NCBI GenBank assembly: GCA_944322815.1
Contig: CALUQB010000006.1
Span: 26,394-90,393, forward strand
Reading direction: 5' to 3'
Length of the DNA stretch: 64,000 nt
DNA from: an uncultured Bacteroidales bacterium
GTDB taxonomy: Bacteria; Bacteroidota; Bacteroidia; Bacteroidales; UBA932
The notes below the pieces were generated by a model that worked only from the letters and a program-made list of their open reading frames with translations, searched no databases and was not told the origin of the DNA. Position 1 is the first letter of the stretch. Each line of letters opens with the position of its first letter. Shown one piece after another: positions 18,833 to 28,643 of the stretch. The translations under genes were made by a program, and so were the position numbers.

Positions 18833-21240
18833 AATATCTGGCATGCATGGCTGCGGCATTCGCACTGGTGACGCAGATAGCGGCTGCAGAAGCCGCAGGC
18901 GGAGAACCATACTCCGTCAGGATGATGAACTCCGAGATGCTCAGGAATCCCGAGGCCACCTGGCTTGACGGACGTCAGGGCAAGCTCAAATGGAACTATA
19001 CCACAGGTCTGGAACTGCTTTCGTTTCTGGACGTGGCGGAGCGTTATGACCTCCCCTATGCCGTGGATTATGTGAAAGACTGGGCGGATACCATGGCCGA
19101 TGAGAACGGGAAGGTCGTTACATATAAGAAGGAGAACTACAATGTGGACCATGTATGTCCGGCACGTATCTATTACAGATTGTATTACGATACGGGAAAT
19201 CAGAAATATCGCCGCGTGCTGCGGAAAATCCGCGAACAGCTCGACACCCATCCGCGTACCTCCGAAGGGGCATTCTGGCACAAGCAGATTTATCCTCACC
19301 AGATATGGCTGGATGGTCTCTATATGGCCCAGCCGTTTTATGCGGAATACACCGCGAAGTTCTCGCCGAAAAAGGAGAGGGATTCCCTTTTCTGTGATAT
19401 CGCGAACCACTTCGATGTGGCTTTCAGACACACTCTCGACCCTGAAACAGGACTTCCGAGACATGCATGGGACGAGTCACGGCAGATGTTCTGGGCCGAC
19501 ACTCTCACCGGTCAGTCAGCCCACGCCTGGGGAAGGGCCTGCGGCTGGTATGTCATGGCACTGGCCGAGACCATAGACTATATGCCTGAGAAGCACCCTG
19601 CCAGACAGGATCTCATAGAGAAATTCCGTTATATGATGGAACTTCTTCCGAAGTATGCCGACCCTGAGACCGGAATGTGGTATCAGGTGCTCGACTGTCC
19701 GGGCAGGGAAGGGAACTATCTGGAAGCCACAGCTTCTTCAATGTTCGTCTACTGCTACCTGAAGGGCGTGCGCCAGGGCTGGCTTTCAGACGAATGGCGC
19801 GGCTATTCACGAGACCTTTACTGGAAGTTCATAGACACGTTCGTGAAAGTGAACGGTGACGGCACCATTTCCATAACTTCGTGCTGTTCCGTGGCCGGAC
19901 TTGGAGGAAAGGAAATGAGGAGCGGCACTTACGAATATTATCTCAGCGAACCGGTCATCGACAACGACTGCAAAGGCGTAGGTCCGTTCATCTGGGCCTC
20001 GCTCGAATACGAGGCGGCGAACAATATCGAGTATATCCCTGACGGCAAGGCTGTCAGAGACGGAAAAATTGTCACGGAACAGTCCGTGACACCCGAACCG
20101 GCTTTCGAAGGGGCTGAAGGCGGCGGAAAATATACCCGGGGCGGACGCGGAGGCGAAGTCTATGTCGTGACATCTCTCGAAGATACCGGCGAGGAGGGCA
20201 CTCTGAGACATGCCGTTGAGGCTGAGGGGCCGAGAATCGTCGAATTTGCGGTCGAAGGTGACATCCATCTCAAATCCACGCTCAAAATCGAGAATCCGTA
20301 CATCACCATTTCCGGCGAGACGGCTCCGGGGAAAGGCATCACTCTCAGGGACCATGGGATGTATATAGGGGCTGATGAGGTGATAGTCAGATATATGCGT
20401 TTCCGTATGGGCTCTGCATCGAAAGACGAGAACGATGCCCTCGGGGCTCGCCATGTGAAGAACCTCATCATCGACCACTGTTCCATGAGCTGGGCTACGG
20501 ACGAAAACGCTTCGTTCTATGCCATCAGCGACGCATCCATACAGTGGTGCATCATCGCCGAGGCCTTGAACAGTTCCATACACCGCAAGGGAGAGCATGG
20601 CTACGGCGGCATCTGGGGAGGACGGAACGTGTCTTTCCACCACAACATCATCGCTGACAACAACAGCCGGAATCCGCGTTTCGACCATCCTGCCATCTAC
20701 AGCGGCTCCGACCGTATTTTCTACCGCGGGACTGTCGAATTCGTGAACAACGTCGTCTTCAACTGGGGCATGAAAGCCATCTACGGCGGCGAGGAGGGCT
20801 GGTTCAACGTCGTATCGAACCTCTTCATCCCGGGCCCTGCGACCAGAAACCTGAACGGGCGCTATCTCGAAGTCTACACTTCCGAGACCACGTCCATGAT
20901 TCCGGGGTCCTTTTATATAAAGGACAATATTTACGACACGTCCCGTGTCGATAAGGGAAACTGGAAAGGTGTCCTTCCGGACAATGAGGCTGTCGCCGGC
21001 TATGCTGCCGAATATTCCGGGATATCGGCTGCCTGTCCGTTTTTCATGAAATCTCCTGTGGCTGTGGAACCTGTCATGGATGCATATAAGGCTGTGCTCA
21101 AGGATGCCGGGGCATCGCTCAGCCGTGACGAGACGGACAAGAGGGTGGTGAAGCAGATAAAGACAGGTAAGGTGACTGTTGCCGGTTCCGTCACAGGACT
21201 GCCTGGCATTATAGATTCAGAAAATGATGTATTACAGTAA
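18829..21240 (+). CDS. GH105-PL1 fusion: unsaturated galacturonyl hydrolase plus pectate lyase
   Basis: The 803-residue protein has a signal peptide (about 1-22) and two catalytic regions. Residues about 25-415 match GH105 (YteR/RhiN type), with WKLNYTTGLELL-like helices, HKQIYPHQIWLDGLYMAQPF and HAWGRACGWYVMAL. This (alpha/alpha)6-barrel removes the unsaturated uronate left by lyases. Residues from about 425 form a PL1 parallel beta-helix, with FEGAEGGGKYTRGGRGG, IIDHCSMSWATDENASFY and HRKGEHGYGGIWGG. Linking lyase and unsaturated-end hydrolase would couple production and clipping of unsaturated oligogalacturonides. It overlaps the HTCS gene by 4 nt, and the stop codon lies inside a 20-bp inverted repeat. 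Confidence 0.92.
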   Translation: MKYLACMAAAFALVTQIAAAEAAGGEPYSVRMMNSEMLRNPEATWLDGRQGKLKWNYTTGLELLSFLDVAERYDLPYAVDYVKDWADTMADENGKVVTYKKENYNVDHVCPARIYYRLYYDTGNQKYRRVLRKIREQLDTHPRTSEGAFWHKQIYPHQIWLDGLYMAQPFYAEYTAKFSPKKERDSLFCDIANHFDVAFRHTLDPETGLPRHAWDESRQMFWADTLTGQSAHAWGRACGWYVMALAETIDYMPEKHPARQDLIEKFRYMMELLPKYADPETGMWYQVLDCPGREGNYLEATASSMFVYCYLKGVRQGWLSDEWRGYSRDLYWKFIDTFVKVNGDGTISITSCCSVAGLGGKEMRSGTYEYYLSEPVIDNDCKGVGPFIWASLEYEAANNIEYIPDGKAVRDGKIVTEQSVTPEPAFEGAEGGGKYTRGGRGGEVYVVTSLEDTGEEGTLRHAVEAEGPRIVEFAVEGDIHLKSTLKIENPYITISGETAPGKGITLRDHGMYIGADEVIVRYMRFRMGSASKDENDALGARHVKNLIIDHCSMSWATDENASFYAISDASIQWCIIAEALNSSIHRKGEHGYGGIWGGRNVSFHHNIIADNNSRNPRFDHPAIYSGSDRIFYRGTVEFVNNVVFNWGMKAIYGGEEGWFNVVSNLFIPGPATRNLNGRYLEVYTSETTSMIPGSFYIKDNIYDTSRVDKGNWKGVLPDNEAVAGYAAEYSGISAACPFFMKSPVAVEPVMDAYKAVLKDAGASLSRDETDKRVVKQIKTGKVTVAGSVTGLPGIIDSENDVLQ

Positions 21241-21317
21241 GTATTTTCCGATGGTCCTCCCCACATCGTGGGTCCCCTCCCTTTTCGGGAGCCAATGCCA
21301 TCGGAAAATACTTACTG
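21235..21317. repeat. Structured intergenic repeat, copy 1
   Basis: Positions 21235-21254 are exactly complementary to 21298-21317 (20-bp arms). The interior holds two smaller hairpins, CCCAC/GTGGG and CTCCC/GGGAG, giving a cloverleaf-like fold. The 63-bp core 21247-21309 recurs at 21366-21428 with one base change. The left arm includes the stop codon of the GH105-PL1 gene. Confidence 0.85.
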
Positions 21318-21365
21318 CAAAATCCTGTATTTATAATGCCATGGGCAAACAGCAAATAAAGTGAG

Positions 21366-21428
21366 TCCGATGGTCCTCCCCACATCGTGGGTCCCCTCCC
21401 TTTTCGGGAGCCAATACCATCGGAAAAT
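21366..21428. repeat. Structured intergenic repeat, copy 2
   Basis: This copy has the same 63-bp core as 21247-21309 (one G to A change), again closed by CCGATGG and CCATCGG, with the two inner hairpins preserved. It ends about 20 bp before the next start codon, so it lies in the leader of the PL1 gene. It could be a dispersed REP-like element, a transcription attenuator or an mRNA processing site. Confidence 0.85.
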
Positions 21429-21448
21429 CGAAATATTTTTTAGTGGAT

Positions 21449-23266
21449 ATGAAGATACGTTTGTTTTTGTCATTGATTATATTGCCGCTGGCGATAGCCT
21501 GCGGCCCTGAAGTGAAACCTGAAATTCCGGTGGAAGTCCTGCCGCCGGCCGGAGTCCGTCTGCTCCAGTCTGACGAAACCAGTCTGACATTCGGCTGGAC
21601 TGCGGTGGACGGGGCTGAAAATTATACCGCCAGGCTGGAGAAAGACGGCAAGTATGACCGGCAGAAGCAGGTGACGACCAATACGGTGACATTTACAGGT
21701 CTGGAATCAGGTGCCGCTTATCAGTTCAAGGTACGGGTGAAGACGGCAGACGGCGACTCGGAATATTCCGATCCGCTTTCCGTTGTACCGGGCCAGTCGG
21801 AGCCGGATCCCGATATCCCGGATGATGAGCCTGATGTCCCGCTCGAAGGATATGAAAAGTTCCGGATACCGTCATACGAAGAGGATCTTGGCGCATTGGC
21901 ATTTCCCGGAGCCGAAGGCGGCGGCATGTATGTCACGGGAGGCCGCGGAGGCAGGGTCATCCATGTCACGAACCTGAATGACAGCGGTACAGGCTCGCTT
22001 CGTGCGGCTGTGGAAGCCAGCGGTGCCAGAACAGTGGTCTTCGATGTCGCCGGCATCATAGAGCTTGAGTCACAGCTCAGGATAAAGAACGGGAATCTCA
22101 CGATAGCCGGGCAGACAGCTCCGGGTGACGGTATCTGCATTAAGAACTACGCCACGGTAGTCGAGGCTGACAATGTCATCATCCGTTTCGTCCGTTTCCG
22201 TCTGGGAAACAAGGTGCTCGATACAGATGGCGAAGACTGTATCTGGGGCAGGAGACACAGGGACATCATTCTCGACCATTGTTCCATGGCATGGTCCATC
22301 GACGAATGTGCATCGTTCTACGGAAACGAGAATTTCACCATGCAGTGGTGTATCCTTACGGAGAGCCTGAAAGATTCGAACCATCCTAAGGGAGAGCATG
22401 GCTATGGCGGAATATGGGGAGGCAAAAACGCATCTTTCCATCACAACATGCTCGCCAACCATGACAGCCGGAATCCTCGTTTCGACCATCCTCAGGTCTA
22501 TGAAAATCCTGACAATCCTGCCCGCCGCGGCCATGTCGATTTCAGGAACAATGTGATTTTCAACTGGGGAAACAACAATACTTACGGAGGTGAAGGCGGC
22601 TGGTTCAATCTGATCAACAATTACTACAAACAAGGGAAAGATTCACGGGACAGAAAGTATATCTACGATGTGAACGGCATTTATACTTCAAAGGATATTG
22701 ATTACGGGTATCCTGAACTGTATGTTTCAGGAAATGTCTATCATGACTATCCCGGCATTACCGCGGACAACCTGACCGGGCTTTACTGGCATGATGACAG
22801 TTCGTATGAAGTACCTTCTGATGCCGTCATACTTTCGTCTCCTCTTTCTCTGGAAGGCCCGTCCGGACAGGATATTTATACGAGCACGCATTCAGCGTAT
22901 GATGCGTTCGAAGCTGTCTGTGACTTCGGAGGAGCGTCCGATGCCCGTGATGCCGTAGACGAGAGGGCCGTCAGCGGAGCGGAATCCGGGACAGGGGCGA
23001 TCATCGATCTGCCGTCTGATGCCGGCGGCTATCCTGAATACACGGCTTCCACCGAAGAAACGGAACTGGTGAAGGATACAGACGGAGACGGCATGCCTGA
23101 CTGGTTCGAAACGGAGTTCGGCCTCGATCCGTCAGATGCCGCCGACGGCACTGCAAAGACTCTCGACGGGAAAGGACGATATACAAATCTCGAAATGTAT
23201 CTCCATTATCTCGTCCGTGACATAGTCGCATCACAGGCATCAGGCTCCACTTACATGCAGCTCTGA
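21449..23266 (+). CDS. PL1 pectate lyase with FN3 domain, lipoprotein
   Basis: I take the ATG at 21449 (605 residues), which gives a compact lipoprotein signal (LPLAIAC, Cys18). A GTG six bases earlier is the alternative. Residues about 30-115 form a fibronectin type III domain, followed by an acidic Pro-Asp linker. A PL1 beta-helix spans about 150-500, with FPGAEGGGMYVTGGRGG, ILDHCSMAWSIDECASFY and HPKGEHGYGGIWGG. The tail contains DTDGDGMPDWFETEFGLDP, a calcium-binding thrombospondin type 3-like repeat. The enzyme would cleave pectate at the cell surface by beta-elimination. Its catalytic core closely resembles the PL1 half of the preceding fusion, suggesting an old duplication. Confidence 0.92.
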   Translation: MKIRLFLSLIILPLAIACGPEVKPEIPVEVLPPAGVRLLQSDETSLTFGWTAVDGAENYTARLEKDGKYDRQKQVTTNTVTFTGLESGAAYQFKVRVKTADGDSEYSDPLSVVPGQSEPDPDIPDDEPDVPLEGYEKFRIPSYEEDLGALAFPGAEGGGMYVTGGRGGRVIHVTNLNDSGTGSLRAAVEASGARTVVFDVAGIIELESQLRIKNGNLTIAGQTAPGDGICIKNYATVVEADNVIIRFVRFRLGNKVLDTDGEDCIWGRRHRDIILDHCSMAWSIDECASFYGNENFTMQWCILTESLKDSNHPKGEHGYGGIWGGKNASFHHNMLANHDSRNPRFDHPQVYENPDNPARRGHVDFRNNVIFNWGNNNTYGGEGGWFNLINNYYKQGKDSRDRKYIYDVNGIYTSKDIDYGYPELYVSGNVYHDYPGITADNLTGLYWHDDSSYEVPSDAVILSSPLSLEGPSGQDIYTSTHSAYDAFEAVCDFGGASDARDAVDERAVSGAESGTGAIIDLPSDAGGYPEYTASTEETELVKDTDGDGMPDWFETEFGLDPSDAADGTAKTLDGKGRYTNLEMYLHYLVRDIVASQASGSTYMQL

Positions 23267-23300
23267 TTGGCAGGAGGGGTGGACTCCCTTACATGCCATT

Positions 23301-23324
23301 CCATACTTATCTGTATGGATTTTT
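23301..23324 (+). terminator. Hairpin with T-run after the PL1 gene
   Basis: CCATAC (23301-23306) pairs with GTATGG (23313-23318), followed by ATTTTT. It separates the enzyme genes from susC. The remaining 100 bp before susC contains ATTGTC/GACAAT arms (23329-23334 and 23353-23358) but no clear TAnnTTTG box, so activator-dependent transcription is likely. Confidence 0.55.
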
Positions 23325-23426
23325 ACCGATTGTCAAAAAATACATCCAATACGACAATTATTGCCTGCCATATATTACCGCAATAAGTAATTTCGCACAT
23401 TCGAATAACACTAACTAATAAGTTTT

Positions 23427-26400
23427 ATGAATAATCTGACTTCTAAAATTTATCTGTTGATCGTGGGCCTCTTCGTCACTATGACGGTATCAGCCCAGCA
23501 GATCACGGGTGTCGTCAGAGACACGGGAGGCCAGCCGCTCACCGGCGTCTCCGTATTTATAGACGGCACCACTACGGGAGCATCTACCGACATCGATGGT
23601 AGATATGTCATAGACGTGGATAATCCGCAAGGCAAGACCCTGATCTTTTCATTCATCGGAATGAGGACTCAGGAAGTGCGTATAGGCAACAGCCTGGTCT
23701 ATGACATCGTGATGGAAGAAGATGCGAATTTCCTCGAAGAAACCGTGGTCATCGGTTATGCTACCGTGAAGAGAAAGGACCTCATCGGTTCCGTTTCATC
23801 CGTGGACAGCAAGGCTCTTGCAGCCATGCCTGTAACCACTGTCGGCGAGGCCCTCACAGGAAGGATGGCCGGAGTCCAGGTCACCACCACTGAAGGAGAT
23901 CCCGATGCCGAAATCAAGATCCGTGTCCGCGGTTCCGGTTCCATCACACAGGACAGTTCCCCTCTGTATATAGTGGACGGTTTCCCTGTCGAGAGCATTT
24001 CCGACATTCCTGCTTCCGACATCCAGAGCATCGATGTCCTGAAGGATGCCTTCTCCACGGCCATCTACGGTTCCCGTGGTGCGAACGGTGTAGTTCTCGT
24101 CACTACGAAAGGCGGTACCAGCGGCAAGTTCTCTGTCAGCTACAACGCCTATTGGGGACAGAAATGGATGGCGAACAAGGATGCCATCGAAGTGAACAGC
24201 GCGTATGACTTCGTGAAAAGCCAGTACGAACTTTCACAGATCAGAGGCAGATATGATGAAGACTACGTCTCATACTTCGGTATTTACGATGACATGGGCC
24301 TCTATGAGAATGTGCAGGGGAATGACTGGATCGGACAGGTGTTCGGAAATACCGGTACGAACTTCAGCCACAACCTTTCGGTATCCGGAAGTACGGACAA
24401 GGTAAGGTGGACTGCCAGCTACTCGCACATCGGTGACAACGCCATCATGACAGGTTCGGACTACAAGAGGGACAACCTGAACTTCAAGGCAAACTACAAG
24501 CCTATAAAGGAACTTGAGTTCGATATCAACGCCAGATACTCCCACACTTCCATCAGGGGATCAGGTTCGAACTCCATGAACGATGCCGGTTCCACTTCAG
24601 GAAACGGCCGTCTCAAACATTCGGTACAGTACACTCCGATTCCTATCGCCGAAGGTGCGGTTTCAGGCTCTGACCTCGAGGAGGACTATGGTGACAATGC
24701 TCCGCCTCTCCAGTCAGTCGCAGACAACGACAATCTCCGCGTCCGCAGGAACTGGACAGTGAACGGTGCTGTGACATGGCATATCATCAAGAACCTGAAC
24801 TTACGCGTCGAGGGCGGTCTCGAAGACTACAGCCAGGAAAACAACCGGTTCTACGGCCTGACCACCTATTATGTGGGCAATACTGCCCAATATCAGGACA
24901 AGCCTGCCACCCGCTATACGGATACTTACAGGCAGACTATCCGCAATACCAACACTCTCAGCTACAATTTCGCCGAGGTCTTCGCGGACCAGCGTCACCA
25001 CCTCGACCTGATGCTCGGTCAGGAGTTCATTTTCAAGAAATCCAACGAGCTGACGGCAGTAGTCGAAAACTTCCCTGATTTCTTCGATGCAGAGACTGCG
25101 TGGAATTTCATGTCCACAGGAACAGCCATCTCCACGAACAATTACTACGACCCGAATGACAAGCTTCTTTCATTCTTCGGCCGGGTGAACTACGTGTTCG
25201 ATGACAGATATTCAGTGTCTGCGACAATGCGTGCCGACGGTTCGTCCAAGTTCACCAAAGGCAACCAGTGGGGCTATTTCCCTTCCGCCGCCGCTTCCTG
25301 GACTATCTCCAATGAATCATGGATGCAGGGCGCATCACGCTGGCTTGACAACCTCAAACTCCGTTACAGCTACGGTACTGCAGGTAACAACAACATTCCG
25401 GCGGGCATGACCATGCTGAATTTCGCATCCTTCTCCACTTCGTGGATTTCCCAGAGCAACACATACTGGGCTCCGGTGACGGACGGAGGCGACACTATCA
25501 TGCCTAACCCGGACCTTTCATGGGAAACGACCCTTTCGCACAACCTCGGTCTTGACTTCTCTTTCTTCAAGGGTCGTCTGAGCGGTTCGTTCGAAGTATA
25601 TCATAACACTACGAAAGACCTGTTGATCCAGTTCCCTACAGCCGGTTCCGGATATGAGTTCCAGTACAGGAACATGGGTTCAGTAAGGAACAGAGGTTTC
25701 GAAGTATCATTGAACGCAGTTCTCGTCGAGAAAGACAATTTCGGCCTCACGCTCGGAGCCAACCTTTCCATGAACGAGAATATGGTCACCGATCTCGGCG
25801 GTCTGGACAAGATCGAATCCGAAACGCAGTGGGCTTCCACGGAAGTCGGTACCGACTATGTAGTCGAAGTGGGTCAGCCGCTTGGTAACATGTACGGCTA
25901 TGTCTCTGACGGAATGTATTCGGTAAATGACTTCACTTCCGACGGAAACGGAGGATGGACCCTGAACCCTGGAGTAGCCGATGCTTCCGGAGTCATAGGA
26001 GACACTTACATGCGTCCTGGAGCGATGAAGCTGAAAGATATCAGCGGTCCTGACGGAGTGCCTGACGGCAAGATCGATGCGAACGACAAGGTCATCATAG
26101 GCAACGCACAGCCTAAGGGCTTCGGAGGTATCACACTTACCGGTTATCTCTACGGTATCGACTTCTCCGCTAACTTCAACTATGTATTCGGAAACGATAT
26201 CTACAATGCGAACAAGATAGAGTTCACTTCATCCAGAAAGTACAACAACCGTAACTTCATGAAGACTGACGAGCAGAGATGGACCAATATCGACTGGAAT
26301 ACAGGCCAGCTCATCACAGATCCTGACCAGCTGGCAGAAGTGAATGCGAACGCCACTCTCTGGTCTCCTGCAGTCGGAAACGCAGTATTGAGCGACTGGG

Positions 26401-26657
26401 CCATCGAGGACGGTTCTTTCCTCCGCCTGACTTCCGCTACCATAGGTTACACCCTTCCGTCGCATATCACCATGAAGGCGAAGATATCACGCCTGCGTTT
26501 CTATGTGACAGGAACGAACCTCTTCTGTCTGACCAAATATTCAGGCTATGACCCTGAAGTCGATACCCGTCGCGCCACTCCTCTGACTCCGGGCGTAGAC
26601 TATTCAGCCTACCCTAAGAGCATAGGTTATGTGGTCGGTGTCAACCTTACATTCTAA
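23427..26657 (+). CDS. SusC-type TonB-dependent outer-membrane transporter
   Basis: The 1076-residue protein has a signal peptide ending near TVSAQQ (about residue 24) and an N-terminal carboxypeptidase-regulatory-like domain (GVVRDTGGQPLTGVSVFIDG). The plug domain contains the SusC signature blocks SPLYIVDGFPVESI and DAFSTAIYGSRGANGVVLVTT. A 22-strand barrel ends in VGVNLTF, the aromatic C-terminus needed for barrel assembly. It should import oligogalacturonides through the outer membrane using TonB energy, with the SusD partner as lid. The susD gene follows 18 nt later. Substrate is inferred from the neighbouring pectinases. Confidence 0.96.
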   Translation: MNNLTSKIYLLIVGLFVTMTVSAQQITGVVRDTGGQPLTGVSVFIDGTTTGASTDIDGRYVIDVDNPQGKTLIFSFIGMRTQEVRIGNSLVYDIVMEEDANFLEETVVIGYATVKRKDLIGSVSSVDSKALAAMPVTTVGEALTGRMAGVQVTTTEGDPDAEIKIRVRGSGSITQDSSPLYIVDGFPVESISDIPASDIQSIDVLKDAFSTAIYGSRGANGVVLVTTKGGTSGKFSVSYNAYWGQKWMANKDAIEVNSAYDFVKSQYELSQIRGRYDEDYVSYFGIYDDMGLYENVQGNDWIGQVFGNTGTNFSHNLSVSGSTDKVRWTASYSHIGDNAIMTGSDYKRDNLNFKANYKPIKELEFDINARYSHTSIRGSGSNSMNDAGSTSGNGRLKHSVQYTPIPIAEGAVSGSDLEEDYGDNAPPLQSVADNDNLRVRRNWTVNGAVTWHIIKNLNLRVEGGLEDYSQENNRFYGLTTYYVGNTAQYQDKPATRYTDTYRQTIRNTNTLSYNFAEVFADQRHHLDLMLGQEFIFKKSNELTAVVENFPDFFDAETAWNFMSTGTAISTNNYYDPNDKLLSFFGRVNYVFDDRYSVSATMRADGSSKFTKGNQWGYFPSAAASWTISNESWMQGASRWLDNLKLRYSYGTAGNNNIPAGMTMLNFASFSTSWISQSNTYWAPVTDGGDTIMPNPDLSWETTLSHNLGLDFSFFKGRLSGSFEVYHNTTKDLLIQFPTAGSGYEFQYRNMGSVRNRGFEVSLNAVLVEKDNFGLTLGANLSMNENMVTDLGGLDKIESETQWASTEVGTDYVVEVGQPLGNMYGYVSDGMYSVNDFTSDGNGGWTLNPGVADASGVIGDTYMRPGAMKLKDISGPDGVPDGKIDANDKVIIGNAQPKGFGGITLTGYLYGIDFSANFNYVFGNDIYNANKIEFTSSRKYNNRNFMKTDEQRWTNIDWNTGQLITDPDQLAEVNANATLWSPAVGNAVLSDWAIEDGSFLRLTSATIGYTLPSHITMKAKISRLRFYVTGTNLFCLTKYSGYDPEVDTRRATPLTPGVDYSAYPKSIGYVVGVNLTF

Positions 26658-26675
26658 TTCCAAAAAGACTGAGTT

Positions 26676-28592
26676 ATGAATATCATAAAAAGAATCATCA
26701 TCGGAGCAGGTATTCTGGCCGGACTTTCCCTGGCTTCCTGCGACCTCACGACAGAGTCCCAGTCTACATTCGACGAGACTCAGGTCTTCTCTGATCCGAC
26801 ACTGACCACGTATCAGATTTACTCCATATCCCAGTGTTTCGGAGAGACCAACAGCCACCGCGGACGTTATCTTCCGTGGTACGGTTACAATACCGATATA
26901 GAATGGTATATCTCGAATACCGTTGATGACAAATCGGATATCGTGAAATACGATATGCTGTCTACCAACAGCCAGATGAACCTGGCCAACGGCCCTTATA
27001 ACGAACTGTTTTCGGGTATCGAGCGTGCGAACCTTTCCATCGATGGCATCCGTACTTACGGAAATCCTGAAACCCGTCCGGAGATGGCCGCCCTCCTCGG
27101 AGAAGCCCTGGTACTTCGTGCGGTTCTTTATACGGAACTTCTGAAAGGCTTCGGTGAAGTGCCGGCCCGTTTTGCTCCGGTAGACGAAACTACCATATAC
27201 CTGAACAAATCCGACAGAGATGTGATTTACAGGCAGTTGCTGGCTGATCTTGAGGAGGCCATAGGTTATCTGAACTACAACACTGCAGCTACTACGGACC
27301 GGGTAGGAAAGGCTTTCGCCCAGGGTATGTATGCCCGTGTGGCCCTGATGGCTTCCGGATATGCCCAGAGACCGGCCGACGGCAAGGTCGGTACAGGAGA
27401 CCCTGGTTCCATCAGACGTTCTCTGGATCCGGAACTTTCGAAGAATGTCCTTTATCCCAAGGCTCTTGCTTATCTGAAGGAGTGTATCTCGAATTCAGGA
27501 CTTTATCTCATGGACTATGAGGAACTCTGGAAAGGTGTGAACAACATGGACCTCACTGCGGGTAAGGAAGTAATGTGGGTGATCCCGTTCAGCAATTCCC
27601 GCGGCCGCTGGAACTATACTTTCGCTATCCGCAACAATGGCCAGACAGACTGGTCGCCGACTACTTCAAACCGCGGAGGGCAGGCAGGTCCGGTGCCATA
27701 CGTTTACTACTGGTATGATGATGACGATACCCGTCGCGACATCAGTTGCGTGAACTATGAGTGGGAGAACAGGGGAGACGGTACCCTGCCTTATCCTGCA
27801 GGCATCGCGAACTGGTATTTCGGAAAATACCGTTTCGAATGGATGACCACTGCTCCGTACGGTGGAGGAAACGATGATGGCGTAAAACCGGTGTACATGA
27901 GGTATGCCGATGTCCTTCTCATGGCTGCCGAGATGGCCAACAGTTCGGGAGAAGGTGAGGAAGGAAATAATGCCGGGACGCTTGTCAGAGATGAAGCTTT
28001 TGCCAAGGAGTGTCTCCAGACAGTGCTCACAAGGGCATACGGCAGCTCGTCCCGTGCGGAAGAAGTGCTGAAAGGTGTCAGCGGTGAAGAGGCTTTGTTC
28101 GAACAAATCAAGAAGCAGCGTGCCCTCGAATTTGTCGGAGAATTCCTCCGCAAGGCCGACCTCATCAGGTGGAATTGCCTGAAGAGCTGTATGGACAAGG
28201 CTGCAGCCGAGCTTGTCGCCATGCGTTCAGATGCCACGGGTGCCATTACAGGAAAGAATTATGGTCAGCTCGGTGACTATCTCTGGTATCGTCATACTAC
28301 TGCCGACGGCCTCCCTGCCATCGAAATGTACGGTATCCACCTTGGTGAGAATCAGGCTACCGAGACCTCATGTCCTGCCGAAGGTACAGGCTGGCAGCCT
28401 TATCTGAATTCTGACGGTGAACCGTCCATGTATATCAGTCCCGAGTCAGCCTTTACGACAGACGCCGGAGGAGACAAGGCATCGCCGGCAGGCTTCTATG
28501 ATGCAGATCCTGATCTCAAACAGTATTGGCCGATTCCAGCCACTACCATCACGAACTCTCAGGGAACTCTCACCAATGATTACGGATATTGA
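26676..28592 (+). CDS. SusD/RagB-type glycan-binding lipoprotein
   Basis: The 638-residue protein has a lipoprotein signal (LAGLSLASC, Cys22) and the SusD/RagB architecture of TPR-like helices: ALLGEALVLRAVLYTELLKGFGEVP in the N-terminal half and KKQRALEFVGEFLRKADLIRW in the C-terminal half. The latter is the conserved region near the end of the family. It sits on the cell surface over the SusC pore and captures pectic oligosaccharides. It is directly downstream of susC and upstream of the large surface lipoprotein gene. The length is slightly above the usual 500-600 residues. Confidence 0.95.
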   Translation: MNIIKRIIIGAGILAGLSLASCDLTTESQSTFDETQVFSDPTLTTYQIYSISQCFGETNSHRGRYLPWYGYNTDIEWYISNTVDDKSDIVKYDMLSTNSQMNLANGPYNELFSGIERANLSIDGIRTYGNPETRPEMAALLGEALVLRAVLYTELLKGFGEVPARFAPVDETTIYLNKSDRDVIYRQLLADLEEAIGYLNYNTAATTDRVGKAFAQGMYARVALMASGYAQRPADGKVGTGDPGSIRRSLDPELSKNVLYPKALAYLKECISNSGLYLMDYEELWKGVNNMDLTAGKEVMWVIPFSNSRGRWNYTFAIRNNGQTDWSPTTSNRGGQAGPVPYVYYWYDDDDTRRDISCVNYEWENRGDGTLPYPAGIANWYFGKYRFEWMTTAPYGGGNDDGVKPVYMRYADVLLMAAEMANSSGEGEEGNNAGTLVRDEAFAKECLQTVLTRAYGSSSRAEEVLKGVSGEEALFEQIKKQRALEFVGEFLRKADLIRWNCLKSCMDKAAAELVAMRSDATGAITGKNYGQLGDYLWYRHTTADGLPAIEMYGIHLGENQATETSCPAEGTGWQPYLNSDGEPSMYISPESAFTTDAGGDKASPAGFYDADPDLKQYWPIPATTITNSQGTLTNDYGY

Positions 28593-28643
28593 TCATTGCC
28601 GGAAAGACCTTTTTGAAACAATTATTCCAAAAGAAATTATTAT

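Noticed and set aside
17195-18910. 571-residue open frame antisense to the HTCS gene
   Set aside because: It mirrors the codon bias of the real gene, has no recognisable domain, and the plus-strand protein is fully explained.
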